This document shows, one piece after another, positions 36,289 to 47,691 of a DNA stretch of 64,000 nucleotides (position 1 is its first letter; each line of letters starts with the position of its first letter). A model generated the notes under the pieces. The model was given only the letters and a program-made list of their open reading frames with translations, was not told where the DNA came from and made no database searches. The translations under genes and the position numbers were made by a program. Source of the stretch: Pseudomonadota bacterium (GTDB taxonomy: Bacteria > Desulfobacterota > Desulfobulbia > Desulfobulbales > Desulfocapsaceae); contig JAHJKP010000013.1 in NCBI GenBank assembly GCA_018821985.1, positions 186,001 to 250,000 on the forward strand, given 5' to 3'.

Positions 36289-38937
36289 ATGAACGGGAAT
36301 ACAATTCGTCAGAAATTTATAGATTATTTTGCCAGGCATGGTCATACCGTGGTTGAAAGCTCTTCGCTGGTGCCCAAGGATGACCCGACTCTGCTCTTTA
36401 CCAATGCCGGTATGGTTCAGTTCAAGACCGTCTTCATGGGTGAAGACCGGCGTGATTTTGTGCGGGCCACCACCAGTCAGCGCTGTGTTCGGGCCGGCGG
36501 CAAGCATAATGATTTGGAAAATGTCGGCTACACGGCGAGGCATCATACGTTTTTTGAGATGCTGGGAAATTTTTCCTTTGGGGATTATTTCAAGGAAGAT
36601 GCCATCCGCTATGCCTGGGAGTTTCTTGTCCATGAGCTTGGTGTACCTGCAGAACAGCTCTGGGTCTCAGTCTATGAAGATGATGACGAGGCCTTCGCCT
36701 TGTGGGAAAAGGTTGAGGGGCTGCTCCCCGGTCGCATTGTCCGTCTGGGGGAGAAAGATAACTTCTGGGCCATGGGCGATACCGGTCCCTGTGGCCCTTG
36801 TTCTGAGATCCATATTGATCAAGGGGCTGGAACGGGCTGCGGCCGATCAGACTGTGCTCTTGGCTGTGATTGTGATCGTTTCCTTGAATTATGGAATCTG
36901 GTTTTCATGCAGTTTAATCGTACGGCAGATGGTGTTATGACTCGCTTGCCCAAACCCAGTATCGATACAGGGATGGGACTGGAGCGGGTGGCTGCGGTAC
37001 TTCAGGGGAAAGTCAACAACTATGATTCAGATCTCTTTACTCCGATTATAAAGAGGCTGGAAGAGCTCTCCGGACGCGTCTATGGGCAGGATCTTGCCGA
37101 TACCACGGCCATGCGGGTCATCGCCGATCATTCCCGCGCTACTACCTTTCTGGTGGCGGATGGGGTACTTCCTTCCAATGAGGGGAGGGGCTATGTCCTG
37201 CGCCGGATTATGCGCAGGGCCGTTCGTTTTGGTCGTAACCTCGGGCTTGATAAACCCTTTCTGGATGAGGTGACCGCTACCGTGATTGTGGCCATGGCCC
37301 ATGCCTATCCACACCTGCTTGATGCCGTTGAATTATTGAAAAAAGTGGTAGTGAACGAAGAAGAACGTTTCCGCGAGACCCTGGAGAATGGACTTGTCCT
37401 CCTTGATGAGGAGATTGAACGGATTTGTCAGGACAGTGATCCTGTCATCGCTGGTGATTTTATCTTCAAGTTGTATGACACCTATGGTTTCCCCATGGAC
37501 ATTGTCCGTGATATCTCACTTGAGAAAAAGATCGGTTTTGATGAGGCAGGGTTTCATGAAGCCATGGCGCAGCAGCGTGCAAAGTCCCGGGCCTCGTGGA
37601 AAGGGGATAACGTCAAGCTTCGGGAACAGGGGGTAAAGGATCTGGCAGAGTCTGGCTTGCAGGCGGAGTTTGTCGGCTATGAACATCTGAGCGTAAATGC
37701 TCGGGTTCAGGCCCTGCTCGATCCGAATGGTTTGGAGGTCCCCGAGATCACCTCCGGCGCTGAAGGTCGGCTGTTTGCCCTGACAACGCCTTTTTACGCG
37801 GAATCCGGAGGACAGGCAGGTGATGTGGGGACTGTGGACTGGGCGGGTGGCCATGCCCAGGTCATTGGCACTGCCACCGAAGCCGATGGGATTATCCTCC
37901 ATTATCTGCGGGTGGAAGAAGGGGTGCTGCGTATCGGGCAGGAGGTGGAGCTTGCAGTGGCCCGTGAGCAACGGGGGGACACCGCTGCCAATCATACGGC
38001 TACCCATCTGCTTCAGGCGGCTATGCGTGAGATCCTGGGTGATCATGTCAAGCAGGCTGGCTCATTGGTTACTCCGGAGAAATTACGTTTCGATTTTACT
38101 CATTTTACGCCGCTCAGCCATGAGGAGATCAAGGAAATTGAGCAGCGGGTGAATGAAAAGATCCGGGCTGATATTGCGATCGAGACACGGATTCTGGCCA
38201 GAGATGAGGCCGTACAGCAGGGGGCCATGGCCCTTTTTGGTGAAAAGTATGGTGATCGTGTACGGGTGGTCTCGGCTGGGGATTTCAGCAGGGAGCTTTG
38301 TGGTGGAACCCATGTGGTGGCGACGGGGACCATCGGCTTGTTTAAGATTCTATCGGAAAGCGGAATAGCCTCAGGAATCCGGCGCATTGAGGCCCTGACC
38401 GGACGGGCTGCCGTCGCCTATGTACAGGGCATGAGTCAGCGTGAACAGGAGCTGTGTCAGGCATTAAATGTCAGGCCAGAGGGGATTTATGATAAATTCC
38501 AGTCCCTGCTTAAGGCCCAAAAGCAGCTGGAAAAGCAGGTGGCGGATCTTGCCACCAAGCTTGCGACCACAGATCTTGAAGAGCTGTTTCGGACGGCGGT
38601 TGAGGTGAATGGGATTAAGGTGCTTGCAGCGAAGATTGCCCTTGATAGTCCACAGACCCTGAGGGAAGTGGGCGATCGGGTGCGGGACCATATGGGTTCA
38701 GGAGTGGCTGTACTTGGGGGTGTCATCAAGGAGAAGGTCGCGCTTCTGGCCATTGTCTCCAAAGATCTTACGGAAAAAATATCCGCAGGGGTATTGATTG
38801 GTGAGATTGCCGTCATAGTTGGCGGTAAGGGTGGCGGAAGGGCCGACATGGCGCAGGCTGGTGGACCAATGATTGATAAATTAAGTTCGGCCATTGCCGC
38901 AGTCCCGGGATGTGTGCAGAAAATCGTGGCCGAATAA
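36289..38937 (+). CDS. alaS: Alanyl-tRNA synthetase
   Basis: 882 residues with the class II catalytic core (RQKFIDYFARHGH, ATTSQRCVRAGGKHNDLENVG), the editing-domain zinc/catalytic motifs NHTATHLLQAA and ELCGGTHVVATG, and a C-terminal C-Ala domain (GKGGGRADMAQAGG) that aids tRNA binding and dimerisation. It charges tRNA-Ala and clears mischarged Ser/Gly. The start is the first codon after the repeat cluster, with no clear Shine-Dalgarno, which is odd for an essential gene. Confidence 0.97.
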   Translation: MNGNTIRQKFIDYFARHGHTVVESSSLVPKDDPTLLFTNAGMVQFKTVFMGEDRRDFVRATTSQRCVRAGGKHNDLENVGYTARHHTFFEMLGNFSFGDYFKEDAIRYAWEFLVHELGVPAEQLWVSVYEDDDEAFALWEKVEGLLPGRIVRLGEKDNFWAMGDTGPCGPCSEIHIDQGAGTGCGRSDCALGCDCDRFLELWNLVFMQFNRTADGVMTRLPKPSIDTGMGLERVAAVLQGKVNNYDSDLFTPIIKRLEELSGRVYGQDLADTTAMRVIADHSRATTFLVADGVLPSNEGRGYVLRRIMRRAVRFGRNLGLDKPFLDEVTATVIVAMAHAYPHLLDAVELLKKVVVNEEERFRETLENGLVLLDEEIERICQDSDPVIAGDFIFKLYDTYGFPMDIVRDISLEKKIGFDEAGFHEAMAQQRAKSRASWKGDNVKLREQGVKDLAESGLQAEFVGYEHLSVNARVQALLDPNGLEVPEITSGAEGRLFALTTPFYAESGGQAGDVGTVDWAGGHAQVIGTATEADGIILHYLRVEEGVLRIGQEVELAVAREQRGDTAANHTATHLLQAAMREILGDHVKQAGSLVTPEKLRFDFTHFTPLSHEEIKEIEQRVNEKIRADIAIETRILARDEAVQQGAMALFGEKYGDRVRVVSAGDFSRELCGGTHVVATGTIGLFKILSESGIASGIRRIEALTGRAAVAYVQGMSQREQELCQALNVRPEGIYDKFQSLLKAQKQLEKQVADLATKLATTDLEELFRTAVEVNGIKVLAAKIALDSPQTLREVGDRVRDHMGSGVAVLGGVIKEKVALLAIVSKDLTEKISAGVLIGEIAVIVGGKGGGRADMAQAGGPMIDKLSSAIAAVPGCVQKIVAE

Positions 38938-39039
38938 GTGAATTAAAAAAAATCATTTTATGAAGAAGAGGAAGGAAAAAGAAACAAATTCCTTGTTATT
39001 GTGCAGAAAATCTGTATTACACATGCAGTGCAAAAAAAG

Positions 39040-39068
39040 TTGACATGCCTTATTTTATGATGTACAAC
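39040..39068 (+). promoter_or_regulatory. Probable sigma-70 promoter of the atp operon
   Basis: TTGACA (39040-39045), 17-base spacer, TACAAC (39063-39068), about 75 bases upstream of the atpF' ATG in an AT-rich 200-base gap after alaS. Confidence 0.65.
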
Positions 39069-39144
39069 CGACCTTCGTATTGTGAATCACCATTCATTTT
39101 AAAAGAAGTTTTCAGGTATCTTAGCTGAATAGGAGCGTATAAAA

Positions 39145-39570
39145 ATGATTACAATGGATATCACCCTCGTGATTCAGATGGTAAACATGTTTGTTTTGAT
39201 GTTTCTGCTGAATGTAGTTATTTATAAACCTGTGCGTAAGATATTGCGTGATCGTGCAACTAAATTTCAGGAAATGCATGATGATGTGGCCAAGCTTCAG
39301 GAAAATGCTCGTCGCAGGCAGGACGAAGTAGATAAAAAAATGGTCATGGCATCAGGAAAGGCGAAGGCCGCGTTGGATTCAGCAAGAGCAGGTGCACAGG
39401 CCTCAGGTGATGAAAAGATCGCGGCAATTAAGGCTGAGGCTGATGCTGAAAAAGATCAGCAGTTGGCAGATGTGAAGGTACAGATTACGAAGGCTGGAAA
39501 AGAGCTTCAAGCTAATCTGGATGGTTTTGCAACCGCCATGGCGAGTAAAATTCTGGGAAGGAGTTTCTGA
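39145..39570 (+). CDS. atpF': ATP synthase F0 subunit b' (AtpF')
   Basis: 141 residues: one N-terminal transmembrane helix (about residues 5-27) followed by a long charged coiled coil (VRKILRDRATKFQEMHDDV to DGFATAMASKILG). This is the shorter of two b-type peripheral stalk subunits; with AtpF it forms a b/b' heterodimer. First gene of the operon. ATG at 39145 overlaps a second ATG three codons later. Confidence 0.92.
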   Translation: MITMDITLVIQMVNMFVLMFLLNVVIYKPVRKILRDRATKFQEMHDDVAKLQENARRRQDEVDKKMVMASGKAKAALDSARAGAQASGDEKIAAIKAEADAEKDQQLADVKVQITKAGKELQANLDGFATAMASKILGRSF

Positions 39571-39571
39571 G

Positions 39572-40333
39572 ATGAAAAAGGTGAAGCAAATAGCCAGAAA
39601 GAGCGCCCTGGTAACAGCAGCGCTTTGGCTCACCTTGGCTGTGGGCAGTGTCTGGGCATCTGATGCCGTTCATGGCGCACCAGGCGTAGAAGGTGCGCCC
39701 GTTACAGATCAAGTTGCTGCTCCGGCTGCAGATCATGCCGCCGCTGTTGTTGAGCATGGCGGAGAGGGAGCTGCCGCCGGGCATGGAGAAGCCGTGGTGG
39801 GTGAACATGGTGCTGCAGCAGGCCATGGTGCAGTTCATAATAGCCTTTCACCTGAAAAGCTGAAAGACCTGGGCCTCAGGGTGATGAACTTTGTGGCCTT
39901 GATGATTATCCTGATAAAATTTGGAGCCAAGCCTATTGGTTCCGCTCTCTCAGGGCGGCGTAAGCAGGTGAAGGATGACCTCGAAGCCGTTGAAGCAAAA
40001 AAAGTAGAAGCAGAACGTTCTTATAAGGAATTTTCCGCCAAACTTGCCTCTGTTGAGAAAGATGTCGGTTTGATCGTTGAGAAAGCGATAGCCCAGGCTG
40101 AGATTGAAAAGGTAAAAATTATTGAGCGCGCTGAAAAGATGGCTGAAGATATCAAACGTCAGGCGCAGATGGCCGTTGCCAATGAGGTAACTGCAGCCAG
40201 ACGTATGTTGAAGAATGAAATTGCGGACCAGGCAGCGGTCATGGCTGAGGCGTTAATCATTAAGAATCTGACCGCTGATGATCAGGTCAAGATTGTGGAA
40301 GATTACTTAGATAAGGTAGGGGCCATCCAGTGA
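39572..40333 (+). CDS. atpF: ATP synthase F0 subunit b with signal peptide and His/Ala-rich N-terminal extension
   Basis: Starting at ATG 39572 (GGAAGGAG upstream; the open frame extends earlier but overlaps atpF'), 253 residues. Residues 1-29 look like a signal sequence (ALVTAALWLTLAVGSVWAS); about 30-90 form a low-complexity segment rich in Ala, Gly, Glu and His; a transmembrane helix follows (about 100-120, VMNFVALMIILIKFG) and then the usual coiled coil. Ordinary b subunits have about 160 residues and no such extension. It would lie on the periplasmic side if exported. Overlaps atpH by four bases (GTGA). Confidence 0.88.
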   Translation: MKKVKQIARKSALVTAALWLTLAVGSVWASDAVHGAPGVEGAPVTDQVAAPAADHAAAVVEHGGEGAAAGHGEAVVGEHGAAAGHGAVHNSLSPEKLKDLGLRVMNFVALMIILIKFGAKPIGSALSGRRKQVKDDLEAVEAKKVEAERSYKEFSAKLASVEKDVGLIVEKAIAQAEIEKVKIIERAEKMAEDIKRQAQMAVANEVTAARRMLKNEIADQAAVMAEALIIKNLTADDQVKIVEDYLDKVGAIQ

Positions 40334-40875
40334 AACAGACAATCTTAGCACGAAGATATGCCAAGGCGCTTTTTGCTGTTGGCAAAGAAGAAGGAAAGTT
40401 TGAAGAGTATAACGAGACGCTTCAGGGAGTCGCAGGGTTATATGTTTCGCTTCCGCAAGTCGTTGATGCGCTCACCAACCCTCTCTATCCCCTGGATACC
40501 CGTCAGAAGGTAATGGCCGGTATGATAGCGTCTATGGGTGTTGAAAAAATCATGGCCAATTTTCTTAACCTGCTGGTGGAGAAAAAGCGAGCTGATATCC
40601 TATCTGAGGTGGCGGAAGAGTATCAGTCCATGGTTGACGATGAAAAGAATGTCAGTCATGGCAGTGTTGTATCTGCCATTGAACTAAGTGATGCATTACA
40701 GGACAAGGTTAGAGCAGCATTAGAAAAGCTTACTGGCAAGAAGGTGGAGCTGACTACCAGTGTCGATCCTTCAATTATAGGTGGTATCATTGCCAAGGTT
40801 GGGGATTTGGAGCTGGATGGTAGTATCAGGACACAACTTGCAAGTTTAAAAGATTCCATAAAGGGGAGAGACTAG
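40330..40875 (+). CDS. atpH: ATP synthase F1 subunit delta
   Basis: 181-residue OSCP-type subunit joining the b/b' stalk to the alpha3beta3 head. N-terminal helical domain begins [17 protein letters not shown]; the C-terminal part has the signature [26 protein letters not shown]. Starts with GTG overlapping the atpF stop, so coupled. Confidence 0.95.
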   Translation: MKQTILARRYAKALFAVGKEEGKFEEYNETLQGVAGLYVSLPQVVDALTNPLYPLDTRQKVMAGMIASMGVEKIMANFLNLLVEKKRADILSEVAEEYQSMVDDEKNVSHGSVVSAIELSDALQDKVRAALEKLTGKKVELTTSVDPSIIGGIIAKVGDLELDGSIRTQLASLKDSIKGRD

Positions 40876-40877
40876 AA

Positions 40878-42401
40878 ATGCAAATCAGAGCAGAAGAAAT
40901 CAGTCAGATTATTAAAGATCAGATTAGCGGGTATGAAACCAGTATTGATTTGAACGAGACCGGAACTGTTATCTCCGTTGGAGACGGTATTGCCCGTGTT
41001 TATGGCGTTCAAAATTGTATGGCCATGGAGCTTCTTGAGTTTCCTGGCGGCATTATGGGTCTTGCCTTGAACCTTGAAGAAGATAACGTAGGTTGTGCTG
41101 TCCTTGGAAGCGTCAGGGGAATTAAGGAAGGTGATCTTGTCAAGCGTACCGGCAAGATTGCTGAGGTTCCTGTTGGGCCAGCCATGGAAGGACGTGTTGT
41201 TGATGGTATTGGCTTTCCCATTGATGGGCAGGGCCCAATAGATACCACTGAGACGTCTAAGATTGAGGTTATAGCCCCAGGCGTTATTGCCCGTAAAGGT
41301 GTACATCAACCCTGCTACACCGGTGCCAAGGCCGTTGATGCCATGACCCCGGTAGGTAAGGGCCAGCGTGAGTTGGTAATTGGAGATCGTCAGATTGGTA
41401 AAACTGCCCTCTGTGTTGATGCGATCATTGCCCAGAAAGAGACTGGAGTTCATTGTATCTATGTTGCTGTTGGTCAAAAAAAATCAACGGTAGCCCTCGT
41501 GGTTGAAGCCCTGAGAAAACATGGTGCCATGTCCTATACCACGGTTGTTGCTGCCTGTGCTTCTGATCCTGCGCCAATGCAGTATGTTGCTCCTTTTGCC
41601 GGTACCTCCATGGGTGAATATTATCGGGATAAAGGTGAGCATGCTCTGATTATCTATGATGATCTCTCAAAACAGGCCGTTGCCTATCGTGAGCTTTCCC
41701 TCTTGCTCAGACGTCCTCCAGGCCGTGAAGCATATCCAGGTGATATTTTCTTTAACCATTCCCGTCTGCTTGAGCGTTCTTCCAAGTTAAGTGATGAGCT
41801 TGGCGCCGGTTCCTTGACCGCCCTCCCCATCATTGAGACCCAGGCCGGTGACGTTTCTGCCTTTATTCCGACCAACGTTATTTCCATTACTGACGGACAG
41901 GTTTATCTGCAGCCGGATCTCTTCTTTGCCGGTGTTCGCCCGGCAATTAATGTTGGACTTTCTGTCTCCCGCGTTGGTGGTTCTGCCCAGGTAAAGGCCA
42001 TGAAACAGGTTGCAGGTACCCTGCGTCTTGATCTTGCCCAGTATCGTGAGCTTGCTGCCTTTGCCGCTTTCGGTTCTGACCTTGATGCCGCCACCCAGGC
42101 CCAGTTGACCCGTGGTGAGCGACTGGTTGAGATCCTGAAACAACCTCAGTATCAGCCGCTGCCCATGCAGAAGCAGGTAACTATTCTTTATGCAGGTGCC
42201 AACGGATACCTTGATTCCCTGCCGGTTAATACCCTTAAGGATTATGAAGCTGAGTTGTTCAACTATATTGAGTCCAATGATCCTTCAATATTTGCTGATC
42301 TGAAGGCGCAGGAAGTCTTTACTGACGAGATCAAAGCCAAGCTTAATAAAGCTCTGACCAGTTTCGGTGAAACCTTCAAAGCAACAAAAGGTATCAACTA
42401 A
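40878..42401 (+). CDS. atpA: ATP synthase F1 subunit alpha
   Basis: 507 residues; regulatory nucleotide-binding subunit. Motifs: [10 protein letters not shown] in the beta-barrel, P-loop [27 protein letters not shown] and the alpha signature [17 protein letters not shown]. The start is two bases after the atpH stop. Confidence 0.98.
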   Translation: MQIRAEEISQIIKDQISGYETSIDLNETGTVISVGDGIARVYGVQNCMAMELLEFPGGIMGLALNLEEDNVGCAVLGSVRGIKEGDLVKRTGKIAEVPVGPAMEGRVVDGIGFPIDGQGPIDTTETSKIEVIAPGVIARKGVHQPCYTGAKAVDAMTPVGKGQRELVIGDRQIGKTALCVDAIIAQKETGVHCIYVAVGQKKSTVALVVEALRKHGAMSYTTVVAACASDPAPMQYVAPFAGTSMGEYYRDKGEHALIIYDDLSKQAVAYRELSLLLRRPPGREAYPGDIFFNHSRLLERSSKLSDELGAGSLTALPIIETQAGDVSAFIPTNVISITDGQVYLQPDLFFAGVRPAINVGLSVSRVGGSAQVKAMKQVAGTLRLDLAQYRELAAFAAFGSDLDAATQAQLTRGERLVEILKQPQYQPLPMQKQVTILYAGANGYLDSLPVNTLKDYEAELFNYIESNDPSIFADLKAQEVFTDEIKAKLNKALTSFGETFKATKGIN

Positions 42402-42420
42402 GAGAGGATAGAGTCCTGCC

Positions 42421-43296
42421 ATGGCAAGTTTAAAAGAAGTTAAAAACAAGATTGCTGGTGTTAAGAAGACGGCGCAGATTACCAAGGCCATGAATATGGT
42501 TGCGTCTGCAAGGCTTCGTGGCGCTCAGACGAAGATGGAGGCCTTTCGGCCTTACTCTTCCAAGTTTGAAGAGGCGATGTCCAATCTTTCCGGAGGTGCC
42601 AATACTGGTTCCTTCCCCTTGATGGAGGTCAGAAATGTTGCCACTGTAGAAATGGTTATAGTCACTTCTGATCGCGGGCTGTGTGGATCTTTTAATGCAA
42701 ATATTAATAAACTTGCAGAGAAAAAGATGAAGGCCTATGAGGCGGAAGGGAAGAAAGTAAGTATCGTCTGTGTAGGCAAGAAGGGCCATCAGTATTTTAA
42801 GAAGACGGGTAAGATCAGAAAATCATATACTGATATCATGGCTGCCTTTCAGATGTTTCATGCTCGTGAAATTGCCCAGGATATTGCTGATAATTTTGTA
42901 AAGGGTGCAGCCGATAAGGTTGAAGTTCTGTATGGTCATTTCAAGTCAGTGGCGATTCAGAGACCAGCTGTTCAGGATATGTTGCCGGTGCAGCCGGTAG
43001 CAAATGAACAGGAGGGTGCCAAAAAAGCGGTTAGTGGTGATTACATTTATGAGCCTTCTACTGAGGAAATCATGGATGTCATGCAGCCGTTATATCTTAA
43101 TGTTATTTTGTATCACGCTATGCTTGAGGTTGGTGCCAGTGAGCATGCCGCAAGGATGACGGCAATGGATAATGCCACATCCGCCTGTCGTGATATAGTG
43201 AATAACCTGACTCTGATTTATAACAAGGCTCGTCAGGCTGCAGTTACCGGTGAGTTGATGGATATCGTTGGTGGCGCTGAAGCCCTTAAGGGATAA
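42421..43296 (+). CDS. atpG: ATP synthase F1 subunit gamma
   Basis: 291-residue central shaft: N-terminal helix MASLKEVKNKIAGVKKTAQITKAMNMV and C-terminal helix HAARMTAMDNATSACRDIVNNLTLIYNKARQAAVT, both conserved. It lies 19 bases after atpA. No regulatory disulfide insertion visible. Confidence 0.97.
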   Translation: MASLKEVKNKIAGVKKTAQITKAMNMVASARLRGAQTKMEAFRPYSSKFEEAMSNLSGGANTGSFPLMEVRNVATVEMVIVTSDRGLCGSFNANINKLAEKKMKAYEAEGKKVSIVCVGKKGHQYFKKTGKIRKSYTDIMAAFQMFHAREIAQDIADNFVKGAADKVEVLYGHFKSVAIQRPAVQDMLPVQPVANEQEGAKKAVSGDYIYEPSTEEIMDVMQPLYLNVILYHAMLEVGASEHAARMTAMDNATSACRDIVNNLTLIYNKARQAAVTGELMDIVGGAEALKG

Positions 43297-43334
43297 TAGA
43301 CCATTACCAATTTTAAGACTTTGAGGAGGGGTGA

Positions 43335-44759
<1,425 letters not shown>

Positions 44760-44768
44760 TCCTTTCCT

Positions 44769-44831
44769 GATATGGAACAATATTGAACATACCACTTAGT
44801 TTTTTGGCTATTCCTTATTGTTCCTTATATC
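44769..44831 (+). other. Stem-loop in the atpD-atpC intergenic gap
   Basis: GATATGGAACAATA (44769-44782) is complementary to TATTGTTCC-TT-ATATC (44816-44831) except for a short bulge, giving about 14 bp with a 33-base loop. The 130-base gap also has a small palindrome GTTGTTCTCGAACAAC (44855-44870). Either may set mRNA processing or subunit ratio; there is no T tract, so termination is unlikely. Confidence 0.5.
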
Positions 44832-44889
44832 GCGTACGGCAGTAAAACGTTACAGTTGTTCTCGAACAACGGCTTAAGAGGTCAATCTA

Positions 44890-45303
44890 ATGGCTCAACA
44901 AATACGACTTGAAGTAGTTACTCCTAATGGCGCTGTCGTCAGTGAAGATGTCGATATTGTCAATGCACCAGGGTATGGTGGTGATTTTGGTGTTCTTGCC
45001 AACCATGCTCCTTTTCTTTCCACAATCAGGATAGGGTTGTTGACCTATGATCAAGGAAAGAAACGTGAGAATCTTATGATCAGCGGTGGCTTCTGTGAGG
45101 TTTCCAATAACAAAATCACTTTTTTGGTTGAAAGTGCCGAGCATGGAAAACAGATTGACGTTGACAGAGCCATGAGGGCCAAGGAACGCGCCGAACAGCG
45201 TCTTGCCAAGGCTACACAGCACGATGATTTAATTAATAGAACCCGTGCTGAGGCTGCATTACAGCGAGCCCTTGCGCGTATGAAAGTTTCTAAAATGACT
45301 TGA
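44890..45303 (+). CDS. atpC: ATP synthase F1 subunit epsilon
   Basis: 137 residues: beta-sandwich ([37 protein letters not shown]) and a C-terminal helical hairpin ([29 protein letters not shown]) that can inhibit rotation. Last gene of the operon, before a terminator. Subunits a and c (atpB, atpE) are not in this window. Confidence 0.97.
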   Translation: MAQQIRLEVVTPNGAVVSEDVDIVNAPGYGGDFGVLANHAPFLSTIRIGLLTYDQGKKRENLMISGGFCEVSNNKITFLVESAEHGKQIDVDRAMRAKERAEQRLAKATQHDDLINRTRAEAALQRALARMKVSKMT

Positions 45304-45330
45304 TTCTTCGCAAGAAGAATGATAAAAAAT

Positions 45331-45362
45331 GGCCGTCCTCGATTGAGGCGGCCTTTTTTTTT
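45331..45362 (+). terminator. Intrinsic terminator of the atp operon
   Basis: Stem GGCCG-T-CCTC / GAGG-CGGCC (one bulged T), tetraloop GATT, followed by nine or more T residues, 27 bases after the atpC stop. Confidence 0.92.
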
Positions 45363-45432
45363 ATGTTGCTCTCGAAATCTGTTTTCTTCAACTGATTTTG
45401 TAACCTGAATAGAGACAATACCAAGAGGAAAT

Positions 45433-46851
45433 ATGAAACCACAAGAGCGTATGGCCATTGCCAGACAGATGGCTGTTGAGTTGCCTGTTGCTGATCGTGT
45501 TACCAATTTTAATGAAATTGTGGCTGGATACTCCACTGATACAGCAATCCTGGAAGCCAATCGATGTCTGCAGTGTAAAAAACCAGCTTGCCGTGATGGC
45601 TGTCCTATTCATAATGATATTCCGGGCTTTATTGGTCTTTTGCGGGATGGTGAATTTGAGCAAGCATATTGGAAAATCAGAGAGACCTCCTCCATGCCAG
45701 CGGTATGTTCCCGGGTTTGTCCTCACGAGTTTCAGTGTGAAGGTTCCTGCATCCGCGGCAAAGGAAAAGGACAAGCTGTGGCCATCGGTATGCTGGAGCG
45801 ATTTGTTGTTGACTGGATGGTTGTCAATAATAAGAATATGTTTACTCCTTGTGCCCTGCCAATTGGCAAGAAAGTGGCCATCGTTGGCTCCGGACCTGCG
45901 GGGATGTCAGTTGCCTATTATCTGTCTCATAAGGGCATTTCCTGCACTGTTTTTGAGAGCCTTTCTGAGTTTGGTGGAATGTTGACCGTTGGTATTCCAC
46001 CCTTTCGCTTGCCGCGTGATATTATTCAGGCCGAGTTTGCTGCCTTGAAGAGTTGTGGAGTTACCATTGTTAAAGGGGTGGTAATCGGCAAAGACAAGAG
46101 TTTAGCTGACCTTAAGGATGAAGGTTTTGACGCCGTCTTCCTCGGCGTTGGGGCTCATGCCAGTCGAAAATTAGGACTGGAGAATGAGGAGAATACCGAA
46201 GGGGTTATGCACGGTGTTGATTATCTGCGTCGAATCAATCTTGGGGAAACAATAGATCTTGGTAAAAAGGTGGTGGTTGTCGGTGGAGGTAATGTAGCCA
46301 TTGATGTAGCCCGTACCGCACTTCGACTTGGCTCTTCTGATGTATTTATCCTCTATCGCCGCTCCAAGGATGAGATGCCGGCCTCTCGGGCCGAGGTTCA
46401 TCATCTTGAGGAAGAAGGGGTTCGTATTGAGATGCTGGCCGCGCCGGTTAAGATTCTTTCAGAAAACGGAAAACTTGTTGGGGTTGAGTGTATGCGCATG
46501 GAACTTGGGGAACCCGATTCCTCTGGAAGAAGAAGACCCATGGTTCAAGAGATGTCCAATTTTATTATCAAGGCAGATTCCATTATTCCTGCTATCAGTC
46601 AGAATGTTGATCATACTGCTGATCAGGGAGTTGAGTTCAAAGTGACCAGATGGGGCACCTATGAAACCGATCCCCTTACCCTGCAGACATCAGTTGACTG
46701 GGTATTCGCCGGTGGTGATAATGTTCTTGGACCGCAGACAGCTGCTAAAGCAGTTTTTCAGGGCAAGGTTGCTGCCGAATCCATTGAACATTTTCTCAAC
46801 GGTCAGGATCTAATGACCGATCGCCAGTTTCTCTGTCAGTTGGAGGCATAA
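45433..46851 (+). CDS. GltA-type NADPH-dependent oxidoreductase (glutamate synthase small subunit / NfnB-like)
   Basis: 472-residue flavoprotein. N-terminal iron-sulfur domain with Cys motifs CLQCKKPACRDGCPI and CSRVCPHEFQCEGSC, then an FAD-binding GSGPAG loop (AIVGSGPAGMSVAYYLS), GIPPFRLPRDI, and an NAD(P) GGGNVAIDVARTALR loop; the C-terminal FAD motif is VFAGGDNVLGP. Such proteins serve as GltD-like subunits or, with NfnA, as electron-bifurcating NADH-ferredoxin:NADP oxidoreductase. No NfnA or GOGAT large subunit is adjacent, so the partner is open. Confidence 0.9.
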   Translation: MKPQERMAIARQMAVELPVADRVTNFNEIVAGYSTDTAILEANRCLQCKKPACRDGCPIHNDIPGFIGLLRDGEFEQAYWKIRETSSMPAVCSRVCPHEFQCEGSCIRGKGKGQAVAIGMLERFVVDWMVVNNKNMFTPCALPIGKKVAIVGSGPAGMSVAYYLSHKGISCTVFESLSEFGGMLTVGIPPFRLPRDIIQAEFAALKSCGVTIVKGVVIGKDKSLADLKDEGFDAVFLGVGAHASRKLGLENEENTEGVMHGVDYLRRINLGETIDLGKKVVVVGGGNVAIDVARTALRLGSSDVFILYRRSKDEMPASRAEVHHLEEEGVRIEMLAAPVKILSENGKLVGVECMRMELGEPDSSGRRRPMVQEMSNFIIKADSIIPAISQNVDHTADQGVEFKVTRWGTYETDPLTLQTSVDWVFAGGDNVLGPQTAAKAVFQGKVAAESIEHFLNGQDLMTDRQFLCQLEA

Positions 46852-46946
46852 AAATAACAAGTATCCTTAGTATTTCTGCTGCTCTGAGGGCCTGACTATC
46901 GCCTAAGTTTCTTGATACATTTGTAGAGATTGACACTCTCTTCCAG

Positions 46947-47691
46947 TTAGGTGAGTATCCTTTTTCTGGCAAAGGCGATCATTCCGCTGAATTGAGCTGG
47001 AATAATGAAACTGGCATTGGTGGCTATATAACTCTCTGGGCTGGCCATATGGATTTTGATAGCCTCGATAAGGAGTGCGGCGGTGAATCCGTATTGTTGC
47101 AGGTCTTCGCGGACAAAAGATGTGGTGTAGCGAATGGTTTTCTTTGAGATACGGCGGGTAATGACCCAGCCGTCTATTTCACCGCGATAGCGGAGGCCCA
47201 CGTTGTTGTGATATTCCAGCACCTTCTCGTTACTGAAGGGAGAGAGGTTTTCCGCGTACCAGGGGCTCTGTTTTTGTCGCTCTCTGATGAGATCTCTTTC
47301 CGTCTGGGAGACAGATTCTTCCACAGAAATATCTCACAGAAAGGGGCAAGAAGGGATTTTTTGAGAAAAGGTGCTTTGAGGATTTTCCCCACGACACGGC
47401 TTTTACAAACCAGAGCACTGAATTCAGGAGGGGAATACCTGTTGTCGTGAGCAGACGAATCATGGCATCGCTCTCATCTCCATGGTCCTGGTAAAGTGCT
47501 AGGGATTTTTCGTATCCCCGTTGAAGTGCTTCGTTCTCGGCCCTCTGGAGCAGTGATCTTGCCACACCCTGTCGGCTGTATTGGGGAATGACAAAGAGCG
47601 ATCTTAGTTCGCTAATCTCAGGAAAAATCTGTTCGCTCAAGGCCAGTCACACTGCTTTTCCGTCAATACGGGCACCGATGGAATAGAAGGC
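46947..47691 (-). pseudogene. Broken GNAT acetyltransferase-like gene
   Basis: Pieces in different frames rebuild one protein. They are a GNAT core with the acetyl-CoA loop (ELRSLFVIPQYSRQGVARSLL, about 47540-47610), a middle part in another frame (GKILKAPFLKKSLLAPF, 47340-47392) and a C-terminal second acetyltransferase-like lobe (SPWYAENLSPFSNEKVLEYHN ... IRYTTSFVREDL, 46947-47324). At least two frameshifts (near 47430 and 47330) and a TGA where Gly is expected (47647-47649) break it, and the N-terminus is fused to the exporter ATPase remnant. No intact copy here; not functional. Confidence 0.85.
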
